A program made the translations under genes and the position numbers. Below, one piece after another: positions 38,099 through 47,553 of a stretch of 64,000 nucleotides of DNA. The notes below the pieces were generated by a model. The model was not told the DNA's origin, searched no databases, and saw only the letters and a program-made list of their open reading frames with translations. The stretch covers positions 124,001-188,000 of the forward strand of contig NZ_WHNQ01000006.1 of NCBI RefSeq assembly GCF_009362785.1, read 5' to 3'. Numbering within the stretch: position 1 is the first letter of the stretch; each line of letters starts with the position of its first letter. Origin of the DNA: Paraburkholderia atlantica. Its GTDB lineage: Bacteria > Pseudomonadota > Gammaproteobacteria > Burkholderiales > Burkholderiaceae.

Positions 38099-38835
38099 GG
38101 GCGGGACTCCCGACGCAGGTCCGCGGCATCGCGTTGGTCCGCGTCGTGCCGCAACGTGGTGGGTTCGGCCAGTACGCCGGCGCGCATCGTCAGATGCCGT
38201 TCGCTCATGCGTGCTGCCTGGTCGAGATCGTGTGATACCCATATCGATGCGTGCGCGCCCGGCGCGGCATCGAACCATGCCTGCACGAGCGCTTCGATCG
38301 CGCGCGACGACGCCGGGTCGAGCGACGCGGTCGGCTCGTCGAGCAACAGCACTTCGGGCGCGAGTTGCAGCACCCGGATCAGCGCGGCGATCTGCGCTTC
38401 GCCGCCCGACAATTCGCTTGCGCGCTTGCCGAGAAAGTCCTCGCCGCGGCCGGCCTGCATCGTGAGCCTGGCCGCCCGCGCGCGATCGAAGCGCGTGTCG
38501 CGATACGCGCGGAGCTCGAACGGATAGCGCAGATTGTCTTCGACGCTGCCGTCGATCAGCGCGGGCCGCTGCCGGATATACGCGACGCCGCGCCGATAGC
38601 GCGGAATCGCCGCTCGCACGAGCGGGGCACCATGCCACGCGATGCGCCCTGCATCGATCGGATCGAGCAGCGCGAGCGCGCGCAGAAACACGCTCTTGCC
38701 GGAGCCGGACGGTCCGGTAATCGCGACGCGCTCGCCGGCGCGCAGTGCGAAGGTGGTCGGCTGCAACAGCGTCTGGCCGCGCTGCGCATCACGCCGCACG
38801 ATGCCGTCGGCAAGGACGAGGGGAACATCGGTCAT
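38095..38835 (-). CDS. ABC transporter ATP-binding protein, FetA/YbbL-like
   Basis: 246 residues from ATG 38835 (MTDVPLVLADGIV). Walker A ITGPSGSGKSVFLRAL is at about 37-52, signature LSGGE, Walker B VLLLDEPTASLD, and WVSHDLDQA contains the switch His. Gene order ATPase then FetB-like permease, the small size and the PSGSGKSVFLR form fit the iron-exporting FetA (YbbL) group. It should power export of a metal ion or related substrate. Divergent from the asmA-like gene with 186 bases between. Confidence 0.85.
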   Translation of the reverse strand: MTDVPLVLADGIVRRDAQRGQTLLQPTTFALRAGERVAITGPSGSGKSVFLRALALLDPIDAGRIAWHGAPLVRAAIPRYRRGVAYIRQRPALIDGSVEDNLRYPFELRAYRDTRFDRARAARLTMQAGRGEDFLGKRASELSGGEAQIAALIRVLQLAPEVLLLDEPTASLDPASSRAIEALVQAWFDAAPGAHASIWVSHDLDQAARMSERHLTMRAGVLAEPTTLRHDADQRDAADLRRESRP

Positions 38836-39021
38836 GGTTGGAACGTCGTGGGGGAGAGTGTGGCTACGGATGCCGGCGCGACGGCGATAATGCATCGGTC
38901 GGTCTGTCGGCAAAGCGTGCGCCATGATAAAACGACGAGGCACGACAGCGCACACTGCCGCGCGCCAGGCACGATAACTGCTGCACGGTGCACAACGTAG
39001 AACAACACGCGGAGCCTTTCA

Positions 39022-41502
39022 ATGGCAGTGTCGAGCAGCATCGGACGACGGGTCGGGAAAATCTTTGCATGGCTGCTAGCGGTGCTCGTCGTCCTGATCG
39101 TCGCGCTCGTCATCTTCGTGCTGACCTTCGACTGGAACCGCGCGCGGCCTTACATCGACGACAAGGTCAGCCAGGCGATCGGCCGGCCCTTCGCGATCAA
39201 CGGCGACCTGAAGGTGGGCTGGCGGCATGCGGTCGGCGAAACGGGCTGGCGCGGCTGGGTGCCGTGGCCGCGCTTTTCGGCGGCCAACATTACGATCGGC
39301 AATCCCGACTGGGCCAAACAGCCGCAATTCGCGACGCTCGACGAAATCGACTTCGAGGTCGAGGTGCTGCCGCTGCTCACGCACGACATCGTGATTCCGG
39401 CCATCAATCTCGTGAACCCGTCGGTGGATCTCGAACGTCTTGTCGATGGACGCAATAACTGGACCTTCAAATTGCCGTCGTCGAGCGGGCCATCCGAGTG
39501 GAAGCTCGATCTGCACGATATCGCGTTCGCGAAGGGCAATATCGCGCTGTCGGATCAGCAAAAGAAGGTCGAGGTGCAGATGGTCGTCGATACGCTCGGG
39601 CAGCCGATCCCGCTCGGCGACGCGTTGAAGCAGCAGGAGGCGGCCTCGCGCAGCGCGTCGGCGCAGGCGGTCGGCCGTACGGGCGCGAGCAAGCTCACCG
39701 CCCAGGCCGAGGCGCAGGCGGCCTCGGAAGCGCAGGGGGCTTCCGGAGCGGCGACCCGGGCACAGGCGCCGGCAGCCTCCGGCCCGGCTGCAACGGCAGG
39801 CCCGTCCGCGACTTCCGGCGCACTAGCGACCAGCGGCGCCGCCGCACCGGGTGCAGCCGCCAGCGAGAGCGCCAGCACGGCCGCGGCCGTCTCGGCCGCA
39901 AGCGGCGTAGCGCCCGGCGCGCCGCGTGCTACGCCGCTCTATGCGATCGCCTGGACCGTCAAGGGCACGTACAACCGCACGCCGGTGTCGGGCAGCGGCA
40001 AGCTTGGCGGCGTGCTCGCGCTGCAGGACGCGAACCGGCCGTTCCCGGTGCAGGCCGACGTCAAGGCCGGCGACCTGCATATCGCCTTCGTCGGCACGGT
40101 TACCGATCCGGCGCATCTCGCGGCGCTCGATCTGCGTCTCTGGTTGCAGGGCAATAGCATGGCGCGGCTTTATTCGCTGACCGGCGTGACCCTGCCCGAG
40201 ACCCCGCCATACGCGACCGAGGGTCATCTGATCGGTAACTTCAAATCGAGCGGCAACGTGTTCACGTATGAAAACTTTACAGGCCGGGTCGGCGGCAGCG
40301 ATCTGAACGGTTCGTTGACCTATACCGGGCGCAAGCCGCGTCCGCTGCTGCAAGGCGAACTCGAGTCGCATCTGTTGCAGTTCTCGGATCTTGCGCCGGT
40401 GATCGGCGCCGATTCGAAGGCGAGCAAGGCGAAGCGCGGCGACGCGGCCGCGCAGCCGAGCAACCGCGCGCTACCGGTCGAGGAATTCCGCACCGACCGC
40501 TGGAAGGCGATCGACGCCGACGTCAAGTTCACCGGCCGGCGCATCATCAAAAACGCGAACCTGCCGATCACGGATCTGTACACGCACGTCGTGATGACCG
40601 ACGGCGTGCTGTCGCTCGTGCCGCTGAAGTTCGGCGTGGCGGGCGGCTCGCTCGCGTCGGACATTCATCTCGATGGCAGCGGGGCGCCGTTGAAGGGGCG
40701 CTTCGGAATGTCGGCGCGGCATCTGAAGCTCAAGCAACTGTTCCCGAACTTCAAGACGATGCAGAGCGCGCTCGGCGAGATCAACGGCGACGCGTCGCTG
40801 TCCGCGACCGGCAATTCACCGGCCGCGCTTGCCGCGACCTCGAACGGCGAGCTGAAGGCGCTGGTGACCGAGGGCACCGTGAGCCGTCTGCTGATGGAGG
40901 CGGCCGGCCTGAACGTCGCGAACGTCGTCTATGAAAAGCTGTTCGGTAATCGCGACGTGAAGATCAACTGCGCGGCCGCCAATTTCGTCGCGACCGACGG
41001 CGTGCTCGAAGCGCGCGTGTTCGCGCTCGATACCGACGACGCGGTGATCAACATCGACGGTCACATCAATCTGCGCGACGAGACGATGGACCTCGGCGTG
41101 CATCCGCATACGAAGGGCTTCCGGGTCTTTTCGCTGCGCTCGCCGCTGTACGTGAAGGGCACCTTCAAGGACCCGCACGTCGGCGTCAATGCGGCCGCGC
41201 TTGCATTGCGTGGCGGCGCGGCGGTCGGGCTCGGGCTGATCAATCCGTTCGCGGCGCTGATTCCGCTGCTTGCGCCGAGCAACAACAAGCCGCTGCCGTG
41301 CACCCAATTGCTCGCGCAGGTGCGGCAGATGCCGAAGGCGCCGCCGCCGGGCGTGAAGCAACAGCCGAAGGCGCCGATGTCGCTGGAGGGCGCGCCGGTC
41401 AACCAGTCCTCGGGCGGTGCGTCGGCGCCGGCGGCGACGGATCGCAATCGCAAGCCCGCGACACAGTCGCCGGCGAGCGCCGCCGAATACAAGGGCAGCT
41501 GA
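39022..41502 (+). CDS. AsmA-family outer-membrane biogenesis protein
   Basis: 826 residues. A single N-terminal membrane helix (13-33) is followed by the AsmA N-terminal pattern DWNRARPYIDDKVSQAIGRPFAI, then the large periplasmic AsmA domain and a C-terminal AsmA-2 like segment (LMEAAGLNVANVV..., VFALDTDDAVINIDGHINLRD). AsmA-like proteins are bridge-type proteins for phospholipid transport between membranes. Residues about 200-310 are a long Ala/Ser/Gly/Thr linker with little structure. The last base of its stop is the first base of a small membrane ORF. Confidence 0.9.
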   Translation: MAVSSSIGRRVGKIFAWLLAVLVVLIVALVIFVLTFDWNRARPYIDDKVSQAIGRPFAINGDLKVGWRHAVGETGWRGWVPWPRFSAANITIGNPDWAKQPQFATLDEIDFEVEVLPLLTHDIVIPAINLVNPSVDLERLVDGRNNWTFKLPSSSGPSEWKLDLHDIAFAKGNIALSDQQKKVEVQMVVDTLGQPIPLGDALKQQEAASRSASAQAVGRTGASKLTAQAEAQAASEAQGASGAATRAQAPAASGPAATAGPSATSGALATSGAAAPGAAASESASTAAAVSAASGVAPGAPRATPLYAIAWTVKGTYNRTPVSGSGKLGGVLALQDANRPFPVQADVKAGDLHIAFVGTVTDPAHLAALDLRLWLQGNSMARLYSLTGVTLPETPPYATEGHLIGNFKSSGNVFTYENFTGRVGGSDLNGSLTYTGRKPRPLLQGELESHLLQFSDLAPVIGADSKASKAKRGDAAAQPSNRALPVEEFRTDRWKAIDADVKFTGRRIIKNANLPITDLYTHVVMTDGVLSLVPLKFGVAGGSLASDIHLDGSGAPLKGRFGMSARHLKLKQLFPNFKTMQSALGEINGDASLSATGNSPAALAATSNGELKALVTEGTVSRLLMEAAGLNVANVVYEKLFGNRDVKINCAAANFVATDGVLEARVFALDTDDAVINIDGHINLRDETMDLGVHPHTKGFRVFSLRSPLYVKGTFKDPHVGVNAAALALRGGAAVGLGLINPFAALIPLLAPSNNKPLPCTQLLAQVRQMPKAPPPGVKQQPKAPMSLEGAPVNQSSGGASAPAATDRNRKPATQSPASAAEYKGS

Positions 41503-41627
41503 TGTTGTCGGGCTTGCCAGTGGACTGGTTGAACTGGGGCCTCGGCGGCGGCCTGTGCGTGATCTTTCTGTGGCTGATCAGCGTGCCGCCCGCGCGCGAG
41601 CGCGTCGATGATGCGATGGCCGAATGA
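41502..41627 (+). CDS. 41-residue membrane protein overlapping the asmA-like stop
   Basis: ATG at 41502-41504 overlaps the TGA of the preceding gene by one base (TGATG), a classic coupling arrangement. The product has one membrane helix (LNWGLGGGLCVIFLWLISVP) and a charged tail (ARERVDDAMAE). AAGGG lies about 7 bases before the start. No family recognised. Its length and overlap argue that it is translated together with the asmA-like gene. Confidence 0.55.
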   Translation: MLSGLPVDWLNWGLGGGLCVIFLWLISVPPARERVDDAMAE

Positions 41628-41789
41628 ATGGCAGAGTGCCGCGCGCGCAACTGCGCGCGCTCGCCGTCAAGGCCAGCGTTTCTATCAAGCACTCAGAAAG
41701 CAGCGCCGCGCCGACGAAGACGCCAGCGATGCGTGACGACATCGGCTGTCGAAAGCGCGGATGAATGACGACGAAACGACCTGTCAGTA

Positions 41790-41806
41790 ACCCTGAACTT
41801 CAGGGT
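41790..41806. promoter_or_regulatory. 17-base palindrome (MerR-operator-like)
   Basis: ACCCTGAA-C-TTCAGGGT is a perfect odd-length palindrome, 13 bases beyond the stop of the minus-strand orphan gene. Its ACCCT...AGGGT ends resemble MerR/CadR-type operators, but no MerR gene is visible. It could alternatively be a transcript-end hairpin of the minus gene, though it lacks a T tract. Confidence 0.4.
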
Positions 41807-41818
41807 ATCTGATTGGCG

Positions 41819-42310
41819 CTATCTGAGCGAGCGCGGTGTTGCATCGCCCGACGCATCCTGGCGACGCACGCCGCGGCGAGTACCGATCCGCGTCGCGCCG
41901 AACTCCGTCAGAATCTTGCCGCGCGCACGACTCGCGAACACGAGGAAGCCGAAGCCGTCGGCTTCGTACCAGTAGCCGCCGTTCTCGAGGCCATCGAGCG
42001 GTTGCTCCAGTGCGTTGGTAATGGATTCGATGCAGCGCCGCCGCAATTCGGCTGGTGCGGGGTAGGGCGGCTGCGCGCCGCGCACACTGCATAGAAGCAC
42101 GTCGAGTCCGGGCAGCACGTGTGCATAGAGCACCGGTTCGTCCTGCGCGCGAGCCCGCGCAATCTTGGTGTCGAGTTGACCGAACGGCTTGAAATGCCGC
42201 AGAACCGCGAGGAACGACTCGTCGCCGTCCACCTTCGCGCGTCTACGCTTTTTCGGGAAGGACATAAAAATTCGCCTGAAAAAGAATTGCAAGAAACGCT
42301 GCGTCCTCAT
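41819..42310 (-). CDS. Orphan protein of unknown function
   Basis: 163 residues from ATG 42310, chosen because GGGAG lies 7 bases upstream; ATG 42265 (148 residues, MSFPKKRRRAKVDGDESF) is an alternative. It starts with a basic, aromatic helix (RTQRFLQFFFRRIF) and then FAVLRHFKPFG-like, VLYAHVLPGLDVLLCSVRG and GGYWYEADGFGFLVFASRARG; the C-terminus is basic. I recognise no domain. It lies between the asmA-like unit and the histidine kinase, transcribed the other way. Confidence 0.6.
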   Translation of the reverse strand: MRTQRFLQFFFRRIFMSFPKKRRRAKVDGDESFLAVLRHFKPFGQLDTKIARARAQDEPVLYAHVLPGLDVLLCSVRGAQPPYPAPAELRRRCIESITNALEQPLDGLENGGYWYEADGFGFLVFASRARGKILTEFGATRIGTRRGVRRQDASGDATPRSLR

Positions 42311-42691
42311 GCGACCACTCCCGGCTTTCGCGCGCCGCACGTCGATCTTTTATAGCATACGACAAGGCCGGATTCACGATGATTCGACGCTGCTGCATCG
42401 CTCCACCGCTCCCGCACGAATCATGCCGAACCGCCTCGCCGCGCGCATTCGCATCCCAGCACACCTTGTCTCCATCATAGACGCAGGCGGCGCGGAAAAA
42501 ACATCCCATCCCAATAAAAAAGTCATTTTTGTGTGGTCGAGCGCTTGCAGGCGCGCCGTTGAAATATCTCCGGTTCACGTCGATAATGGCCCGTCCGGCC
42601 GCGCGGCGCCCGCCTTACGGGCGCCAAGGGTGCGCGAGCCCCGCCGTTCGAGTGACAGCCTGAACCACAGCCTGAACGCCCTGACGGAACC
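42311..42691. other. Intergenic region before the histidine kinase
   Basis: 381 bases with no supported gene. AT-rich islands at about 42348-42356 and 42497-42530 could hold promoter elements for either flanking gene; I see no well-spaced -35/-10 pair. Confidence 0.4.
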
Positions 42692-44302
42692 ATGAAACTA
42701 TTCACCAAAGGCCTGCTGCTGATCGCGATACCGAGCGTGGTCGAACTCGCGCTGCTCGGGGTCGTCTTCGATACCCAGGAGCGCACCGCGCAGGCCGCGC
42801 GATGGGTCGACAACAGCAAGCAGATCCTCTACCAGTCGTCGGCCATCGTCGATCCGCTGCTGCGTCAGGCCGCGCGCGTACGCACCGCGATGGTGACGGG
42901 CGACGCGTCGCTGATCGACCGCCACGCGGTGTGGGTCGACCTGAACGACCGGCTCGCGAAGCTCGATGCGCTCGTCGCCGAAACGCCGGCCCAGGCCGAG
43001 CGCGTACACAGCATGCGGCGCGCGATCAACGCGTATCGGGACCAGCGTGTCGCGATCTCGCGGGCCTTGCATGAGGGCCGCAGTCTACGCTCCTATATCG
43101 CGCTCGAAACCCGCGAGTTGCCGGAGCAGATCGCCGTGTTCCGCGAGGAGTTGGCCCAGTTCGACGCGGCCGCGTCGGTACTCGATGTCGAGCGCTCGAG
43201 CGCGCTCGGCGAGCGTCGCGAGCTTCAGCAGCGCGCGCTGATCGCCGCGGCGTTCGGATCGATGCTGGTCTGGGCGGTCACCGCCTTCGTGTTCGCGCGC
43301 GGCATCGGCCGGCGCCTCGAAGTGCTGACCGATAACGCCGAGCGGCTTGGCAGCGGCCGGCCGCTCGCGGCGCCGTTGTCGGGCAGCGACGAAATCGCCG
43401 CGCTCGACGCGGTGCTGCATCAGACCGATGCGCGTCTGCGCGAGGCGGAAGCCGGGCAGCAGGCCCTGAAGACGGAACTCGAAACACGCGCGCGCGAACT
43501 GGCGGCCGTCAATGAGGAATTGCGCCAGGAAACGCAGGACAACGAGATGTTCATCTACAGCGTGTCGCATGATCTGCGCTCGCCGCTCGTCAATCTGCAA
43601 GGATTTTCGAGGGAGCTGCATGTGTCGTGCGACGAGCTCGACGGCCTTGTCGGGCAGGCTCGATTGCCGCAGAACGAGGCGCGGCGCATGACGCAGATTC
43701 TCGATGGCGACGTGCGCGAGTCGTTGCACTATTTGCGCACCGCGGTCGCGCGCGCGGCGACGATCATCGACGCGCTGTTGCGCATCTCGCGCGCGGGACG
43801 GCTCGAATACCAGTGGCAGCGGGTCAGCGTCGGGCGCGCGGTAGCGCGGGTCGTCGATGGGCTGCAAGGCACGATCGACCAGCGCGCCGCGAGCGTCACG
43901 GTGCGCGAGCTGCCGCCCGCATGGGGCGATCCGGCGGCGGTCGAGCAGATCTTCAGCAACCTGATCGGCAATGCGCTGACTTTTCTCGATCCGACACGCA
44001 GCGGGCGCATCGAGGTCGGCGCGCTGGCGCCCGAACCCGTCGACGACAGCGAGCCGCGCGCGGTCCGTATGCGCACCTATTACGTCCGCGATAACGGGCT
44101 CGGCATTCCGGCCGCGTATCTATCGAAGGTGTTTCGCGCGTTCCAGCGCCTGCATGCTGACGTCGCGAGCGGCGACGGAATCGGCCTCGCGGTGGTGCGG
44201 CGCACGGTCGAGCGGCACGGCGGGCGGGTCTGGGTCGAATCGGCCGAAGGCGCCGGCTCGACTTTTTTCGTGGTGCTGCCCGAACAGCCGGTGCGCTTCT
44301 GA
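42692..44302 (+). CDS. Membrane sensor histidine kinase
   Basis: 536 residues. A transmembrane helix near residues 7-25 and another near 185-207 enclose a ~160-residue periplasmic, largely helical sensor domain (CHASE3-like in length and pattern). A HAMP-like/coiled segment (about 208-285) precedes the phosphoacceptor block SVSHDLRSPLVNLQGFS with H293. The ATPase part has N-box EQIFSNLIGNALTFLDP and G-box VRDNGLGIPAAYLSKVF. It is the first gene of a three-gene phosphorelay. The input signal is unknown. Confidence 0.88.
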   Translation: MKLFTKGLLLIAIPSVVELALLGVVFDTQERTAQAARWVDNSKQILYQSSAIVDPLLRQAARVRTAMVTGDASLIDRHAVWVDLNDRLAKLDALVAETPAQAERVHSMRRAINAYRDQRVAISRALHEGRSLRSYIALETRELPEQIAVFREELAQFDAAASVLDVERSSALGERRELQQRALIAAAFGSMLVWAVTAFVFARGIGRRLEVLTDNAERLGSGRPLAAPLSGSDEIAALDAVLHQTDARLREAEAGQQALKTELETRARELAAVNEELRQETQDNEMFIYSVSHDLRSPLVNLQGFSRELHVSCDELDGLVGQARLPQNEARRMTQILDGDVRESLHYLRTAVARAATIIDALLRISRAGRLEYQWQRVSVGRAVARVVDGLQGTIDQRAASVTVRELPPAWGDPAAVEQIFSNLIGNALTFLDPTRSGRIEVGALAPEPVDDSEPRAVRMRTYYVRDNGLGIPAAYLSKVFRAFQRLHADVASGDGIGLAVVRRTVERHGGRVWVESAEGAGSTFFVVLPEQPVRF

Positions 44303-44356
44303 ACGCCGCGCATGCCAGCGCGGGCATGAATGACGAATCGTTGGCACGGAGAGCCT

Positions 44357-44848
44357 ATGAATCACGCGCAAACGGTCAGCATCGTTCTGATCGAAGACGA
44401 CGACGGCCACGCGACGCTCGTCGAGCGCAATCTGCGCCGCGCCGGCATATCGAACGGCTTCGTGCGCTTTCGCGACGGCCAGCAGGCGCTCGATTACTTC
44501 TTCGACCCGGCGCGCGCGCAGCCACTGACCGACGCCGACGGTCACCGGTATCCGCCGCGCGAGAACCTGGCGAATTTCGTCGTGCTGCTCGATCTGAAGA
44601 TGCCGCGCGTCGACGGCTTCGAGGTGTTACGGCGTCTGAAGGAAGCCCCTGAGACCGCCGCGGTGCCCGTGATCGTGCTGACCACGACCGACGATCCGCG
44701 CGAAATCGCGCGCTGCTACGAACTCGGTTGCAACGTCTATGTCTGCAAGCCGGTCGAATACGATGCGTTTATCGAGGCCGTGCGCAGGCTCGGCCTGTTC
44801 CTGCAAGTGGTCAAGCTGCCGCCGGGGCATCGCCTCGGGCCGCGCTGA
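44357..44848 (+). CDS. Single-domain response regulator (Rcp1-like)
   Basis: 163 residues from ATG 44357 with GGAGAG upstream. A stand-alone receiver: the acidic pocket is IEDDDGHATL, the phospho-acceptor D79 is in VVLLDLKMPRVDGFEV, and the conserved Lys is in YVCKPVEYDAF. It has no output domain, so it likely acts as a phosphate shuttle or by protein contact. The sequence resembles receivers linked to phytochrome-type and CHASE-type kinases. It lies 54 bases after the kinase. Confidence 0.9.
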   Translation: MNHAQTVSIVLIEDDDGHATLVERNLRRAGISNGFVRFRDGQQALDYFFDPARAQPLTDADGHRYPPRENLANFVVLLDLKMPRVDGFEVLRRLKEAPETAAVPVIVLTTTDDPREIARCYELGCNVYVCKPVEYDAFIEAVRRLGLFLQVVKLPPGHRLGPR

Positions 44849-44909
44849 AGCAGTCCGAAAGCCGTTCGTGACAAGATGAACACCGTACTGAGCCAAAGAG
44901 AGCATCTGC

Positions 44910-46883
44910 ATGACCGAAGAAGTGTCCGCGCCGCACGCCGCTTATGTGCTCGTCGTCGATGACGACGAGGGCATCTTGCGGCTCGCGCGCAAGTCGCTGG
45001 AACGCGCCGGCTGCCGGGTGGCGATTTGCGCCGGTGTCGAGGCGGCCCGCGAGCGCCTCGCGAGCGGCGGCCTCGACCTGCTGGTGCTCGACTATCAGTT
45101 GAACGGGCCCGAGACCGGGCTCGATTTCTTCCGGCGTCTGCGCGCCGAGGGCGTGCGCATTCCGGCGATCCTCGTGACCGGCTTCACCGACGAGTCGCGC
45201 GTGATCGAAGCGCTGCGCGCGGGCGTGTCCGATGTGGTACCGAAGTCCGGTGACTATCTCGACTATCTGCCGGAGGCCGTGGAGCGCGTGTTGTCGCAGG
45301 TGCGGCTGCAACGCGCGTCCGACGAAGCGCTGCTGCTGCGCGATCGCGAACTGCATTACCGCACGCTGTCGGAGACGTTGCCGCATCTGGTACTGACCTG
45401 CGACGCGGCCGGCGATTGCGACTTCCTGTCGAAGCAATGGTACGACTACACGGGCTTGCCCGAACATGGCTCGCACGGTCTCGCGTGGCTCGACGCCGTG
45501 CATCCCGACGATCGCGAGCAGATCCGGCAAAGCTGGCTCAAAGCCGTGGCGAGCCGCAACGGCGACTATCGGCACGAGATGCGGATTCGCCGTCACGATG
45601 GCGAGTACCGCTGGTTCGATATGCGCGTGGTCGCGGTGCGCGATGCCGAAGGCAAGGTCAGCAAATGGTTCGGAAGTTGTACCGACATTCACCCGCAACG
45701 CGAGGCGATCGAGGAGCGCGAGCGGCTGCTCCAGTCCGAGCAGGCCGCGCGCCAGGCCGCCGAAGAAGCGAATCGCGCGAAGGACCGTTTTCTCGCGATG
45801 CTGTCGCACGAATTGCGCACGCCGCTCACGCCAGTGCTCGCGGGCGCGAGCGTGCTAGAGATGATCCCCGAGCTACCCGAGCAGGCGCGTGCGAGCGTGC
45901 GGATGATCCGCCGCAACGTCGAACTGGAGGCACGGCTGATCGACGATCTGCTCGATCTGACGCGCGTCGCGAACGGCAAGCTGCGGCTGTCGCTGGAAAC
46001 CGTCGACGTGCACGACGTGATCGACAGCGTGCTCGAACTCTTTCGCAGCGAAATCCAGGTCAAGCAGCAGGACGTGCACGTCGACAAGCGCGCGACGCAT
46101 CACTACGTGCTCGCCGATCGCGCGCGTTTGCAACAGATGCTGTGGAACCTGATTCGCAATGCCGCGAAGTTCACGCCGGACGGCGGCCATATCTACGTGC
46201 GCACGCGCGACGAACGCATGCAGGTGCAGATCTCGGTCGAAGACACCGGCATCGGCATCGAGCCGGAGCAGATTGGCAAGCTGTTCAACGCGTTCGAGCA
46301 GGGCGACCAGAGCATGACGCGGCAGTTCGGCGGGCTCGGTCTCGGTCTTGCGATCACGAAGGCTTTGACCGACGTGCACGGCGGCACAGTGACCGCGCAG
46401 AGCCCCGGTCCGCATTGCGGCGCGACCTTCACCATCACGCTGCCGACCGCAGCCGCGCCCGCCGCGGCGCCGCCGGTCATCGTGCCGAGCACCGTGCAGC
46501 CGGCGAGCTCGCTGACGGTGCTGCTGATCGAGGATCATGCCGATACCGCGGACGTGATGGCCCAGTTGATGCGCGGCTTGGGGCATCAGGTAACAGTGGT
46601 CGGGCGCATCGACGATGCGCTTGCGGCGACGCAGTTGCAGAAGTTCGATCTTGTCGTCAGCGATGTCGGGTTGCCCGATGGCACCGGCCTCGATTTCATC
46701 GAGGCGTTTCGCGAACATTCCGACGCGCCAGCCGTCGCGTTGACCGGCTTCGGCACCGACGAGGACGTGCGCCGTTGTTTGAGCGCGGGCTTTACATCGC
46801 ATCTGACGAAGCCTGTCAATTTCGGCCAACTCGAAGCGATGATCGAAAGCGCGGCGCAATTGAAGGCACAAAAGGATGCGTAA
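44910..46883 (+). CDS. Hybrid histidine kinase: REC-PAS-HisKA-HATPase-REC
   Basis: 657 residues, no membrane span. Receiver 1 (about 10-130, D61 in LLVLDYQLNGPET), a PAS domain (about 150-265, GEYRWFDMRVVAVRDAEG), a short coiled coil, HisKA with H300 in MLSHELRTPLTPVLAG, HATPase (WNLIRNAAKFTPDGGHI, DTGIGIEPEQIGKLF, GLGLGLAITKAL), then receiver 2 (about 530-650, D585 in LVVSDVGLPDGTG). A cytoplasmic multistep phosphorelay. Likely partners are the upstream kinase and the stand-alone receiver. Followed by a strong terminator. Confidence 0.92.
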   Translation: MTEEVSAPHAAYVLVVDDDEGILRLARKSLERAGCRVAICAGVEAARERLASGGLDLLVLDYQLNGPETGLDFFRRLRAEGVRIPAILVTGFTDESRVIEALRAGVSDVVPKSGDYLDYLPEAVERVLSQVRLQRASDEALLLRDRELHYRTLSETLPHLVLTCDAAGDCDFLSKQWYDYTGLPEHGSHGLAWLDAVHPDDREQIRQSWLKAVASRNGDYRHEMRIRRHDGEYRWFDMRVVAVRDAEGKVSKWFGSCTDIHPQREAIEERERLLQSEQAARQAAEEANRAKDRFLAMLSHELRTPLTPVLAGASVLEMIPELPEQARASVRMIRRNVELEARLIDDLLDLTRVANGKLRLSLETVDVHDVIDSVLELFRSEIQVKQQDVHVDKRATHHYVLADRARLQQMLWNLIRNAAKFTPDGGHIYVRTRDERMQVQISVEDTGIGIEPEQIGKLFNAFEQGDQSMTRQFGGLGLGLAITKALTDVHGGTVTAQSPGPHCGATFTITLPTAAAPAAAPPVIVPSTVQPASSLTVLLIEDHADTADVMAQLMRGLGHQVTVVGRIDDALAATQLQKFDLVVSDVGLPDGTGLDFIEAFREHSDAPAVALTGFGTDEDVRRCLSAGFTSHLTKPVNFGQLEAMIESAAQLKAQKDA

Positions 46884-46925
46884 GGCTCGATAAAGGGCAG
46901 TGTGCTGAAAGCAGAGTGAAAACAT

Positions 46926-46965
46926 AAAGGCCTGTTGCGAAGTCGATCGCAACAGGCCTTTTTTT
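46926..46965. terminator. Terminator after the hybrid kinase
   Basis: A perfect 15-bp stem (46926-46940 with 46947-46961), loop AGTCGA, then an unbroken T run to 46965. The stem-loop is nearly symmetric, but the A-rich flank on the left is short, so it is clearly a plus-strand terminator and only weakly usable for mscL. Confidence 0.9.
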
Positions 46966-47007
46966 ATTTCACGCGCTCAGGAGTTTGAAGCCGAGCTTAT
47001 TTAACAA

Positions 47008-47454
47008 TTAACGTTGCTGGGTTTTCAGCGAATCGCGAATCTCGCGCAGCAGCAGCACGTCTTCCGGCGTCGGCGGCGGTTCCGCCGGCGCGGCTTGCGG
47101 CTCCTTGCGCAGTTTGTTGATGAACTTGACCATCAGAAAGATGATGAACGCGAGAATGATGAAGTTGATCGTCGCGGTAATGAACGAACCGTAGCCGAAT
47201 ACCGCCACGCCGGCCGTTTGCAGGTCTTTATACGATTCGGGGTTGCCTTTGTAGGTTGCCGGAATATGGCCGAGTCGAACGAACAGATTGGAGAAATCGA
47301 AGCCGCCGGTAGCGAGTCCGACGACCGGCATGATCAGGTCTTTAACCACGGAATTGACAATGGTGGAAAATGCGCCGCCGATAATCACACCGACGGCCAG
47401 ATCCATCACATTGCCTTTGAGCGCGAATTCTTTAAATTCCTGGATCATGCTCAT
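47008..47454 (-). CDS. mscL: Large-conductance mechanosensitive channel MscL
   Basis: 148 residues. The N-terminal amphipathic helix and first membrane segment are [20 protein letters not shown] and [22 protein letters not shown]2 is [20 protein letters not shown]; the basic/acidic C-terminal helix ends in [20 protein letters not shown] lies 7 bases before the ATG at 47454. It forms a homopentamer that opens under membrane tension, an osmotic emergency valve. Confidence 0.95.
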   Translation of the reverse strand: MSMIQEFKEFALKGNVMDLAVGVIIGGAFSTIVNSVVKDLIMPVVGLATGGFDFSNLFVRLGHIPATYKGNPESYKDLQTAGVAVFGYGSFITATINFIILAFIIFLMVKFINKLRKEPQAAPAEPPPTPEDVLLLREIRDSLKTQQR

Positions 47455-47553
47455 ACATACACCTCCCTGATATGAATAGCCGAATCATACCAACCTGAAG
47501 CGGATAGGCTAGTGCTTTAGCCGCGATGCAACAAGCGCATTCGCCGTGCGTCG

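Noticed and set aside
37340..38527. 395-codon plus-strand frame across the FetAB-like genes
   Set aside because: Antisense to a coupled, recognisable ABC pair.
41641..41660. GCGCGCGCA-AC-TGCGCGCGC inverted repeat
   Set aside because: Simple alternating GC repeat without a T tract; likely chance in high-GC DNA.
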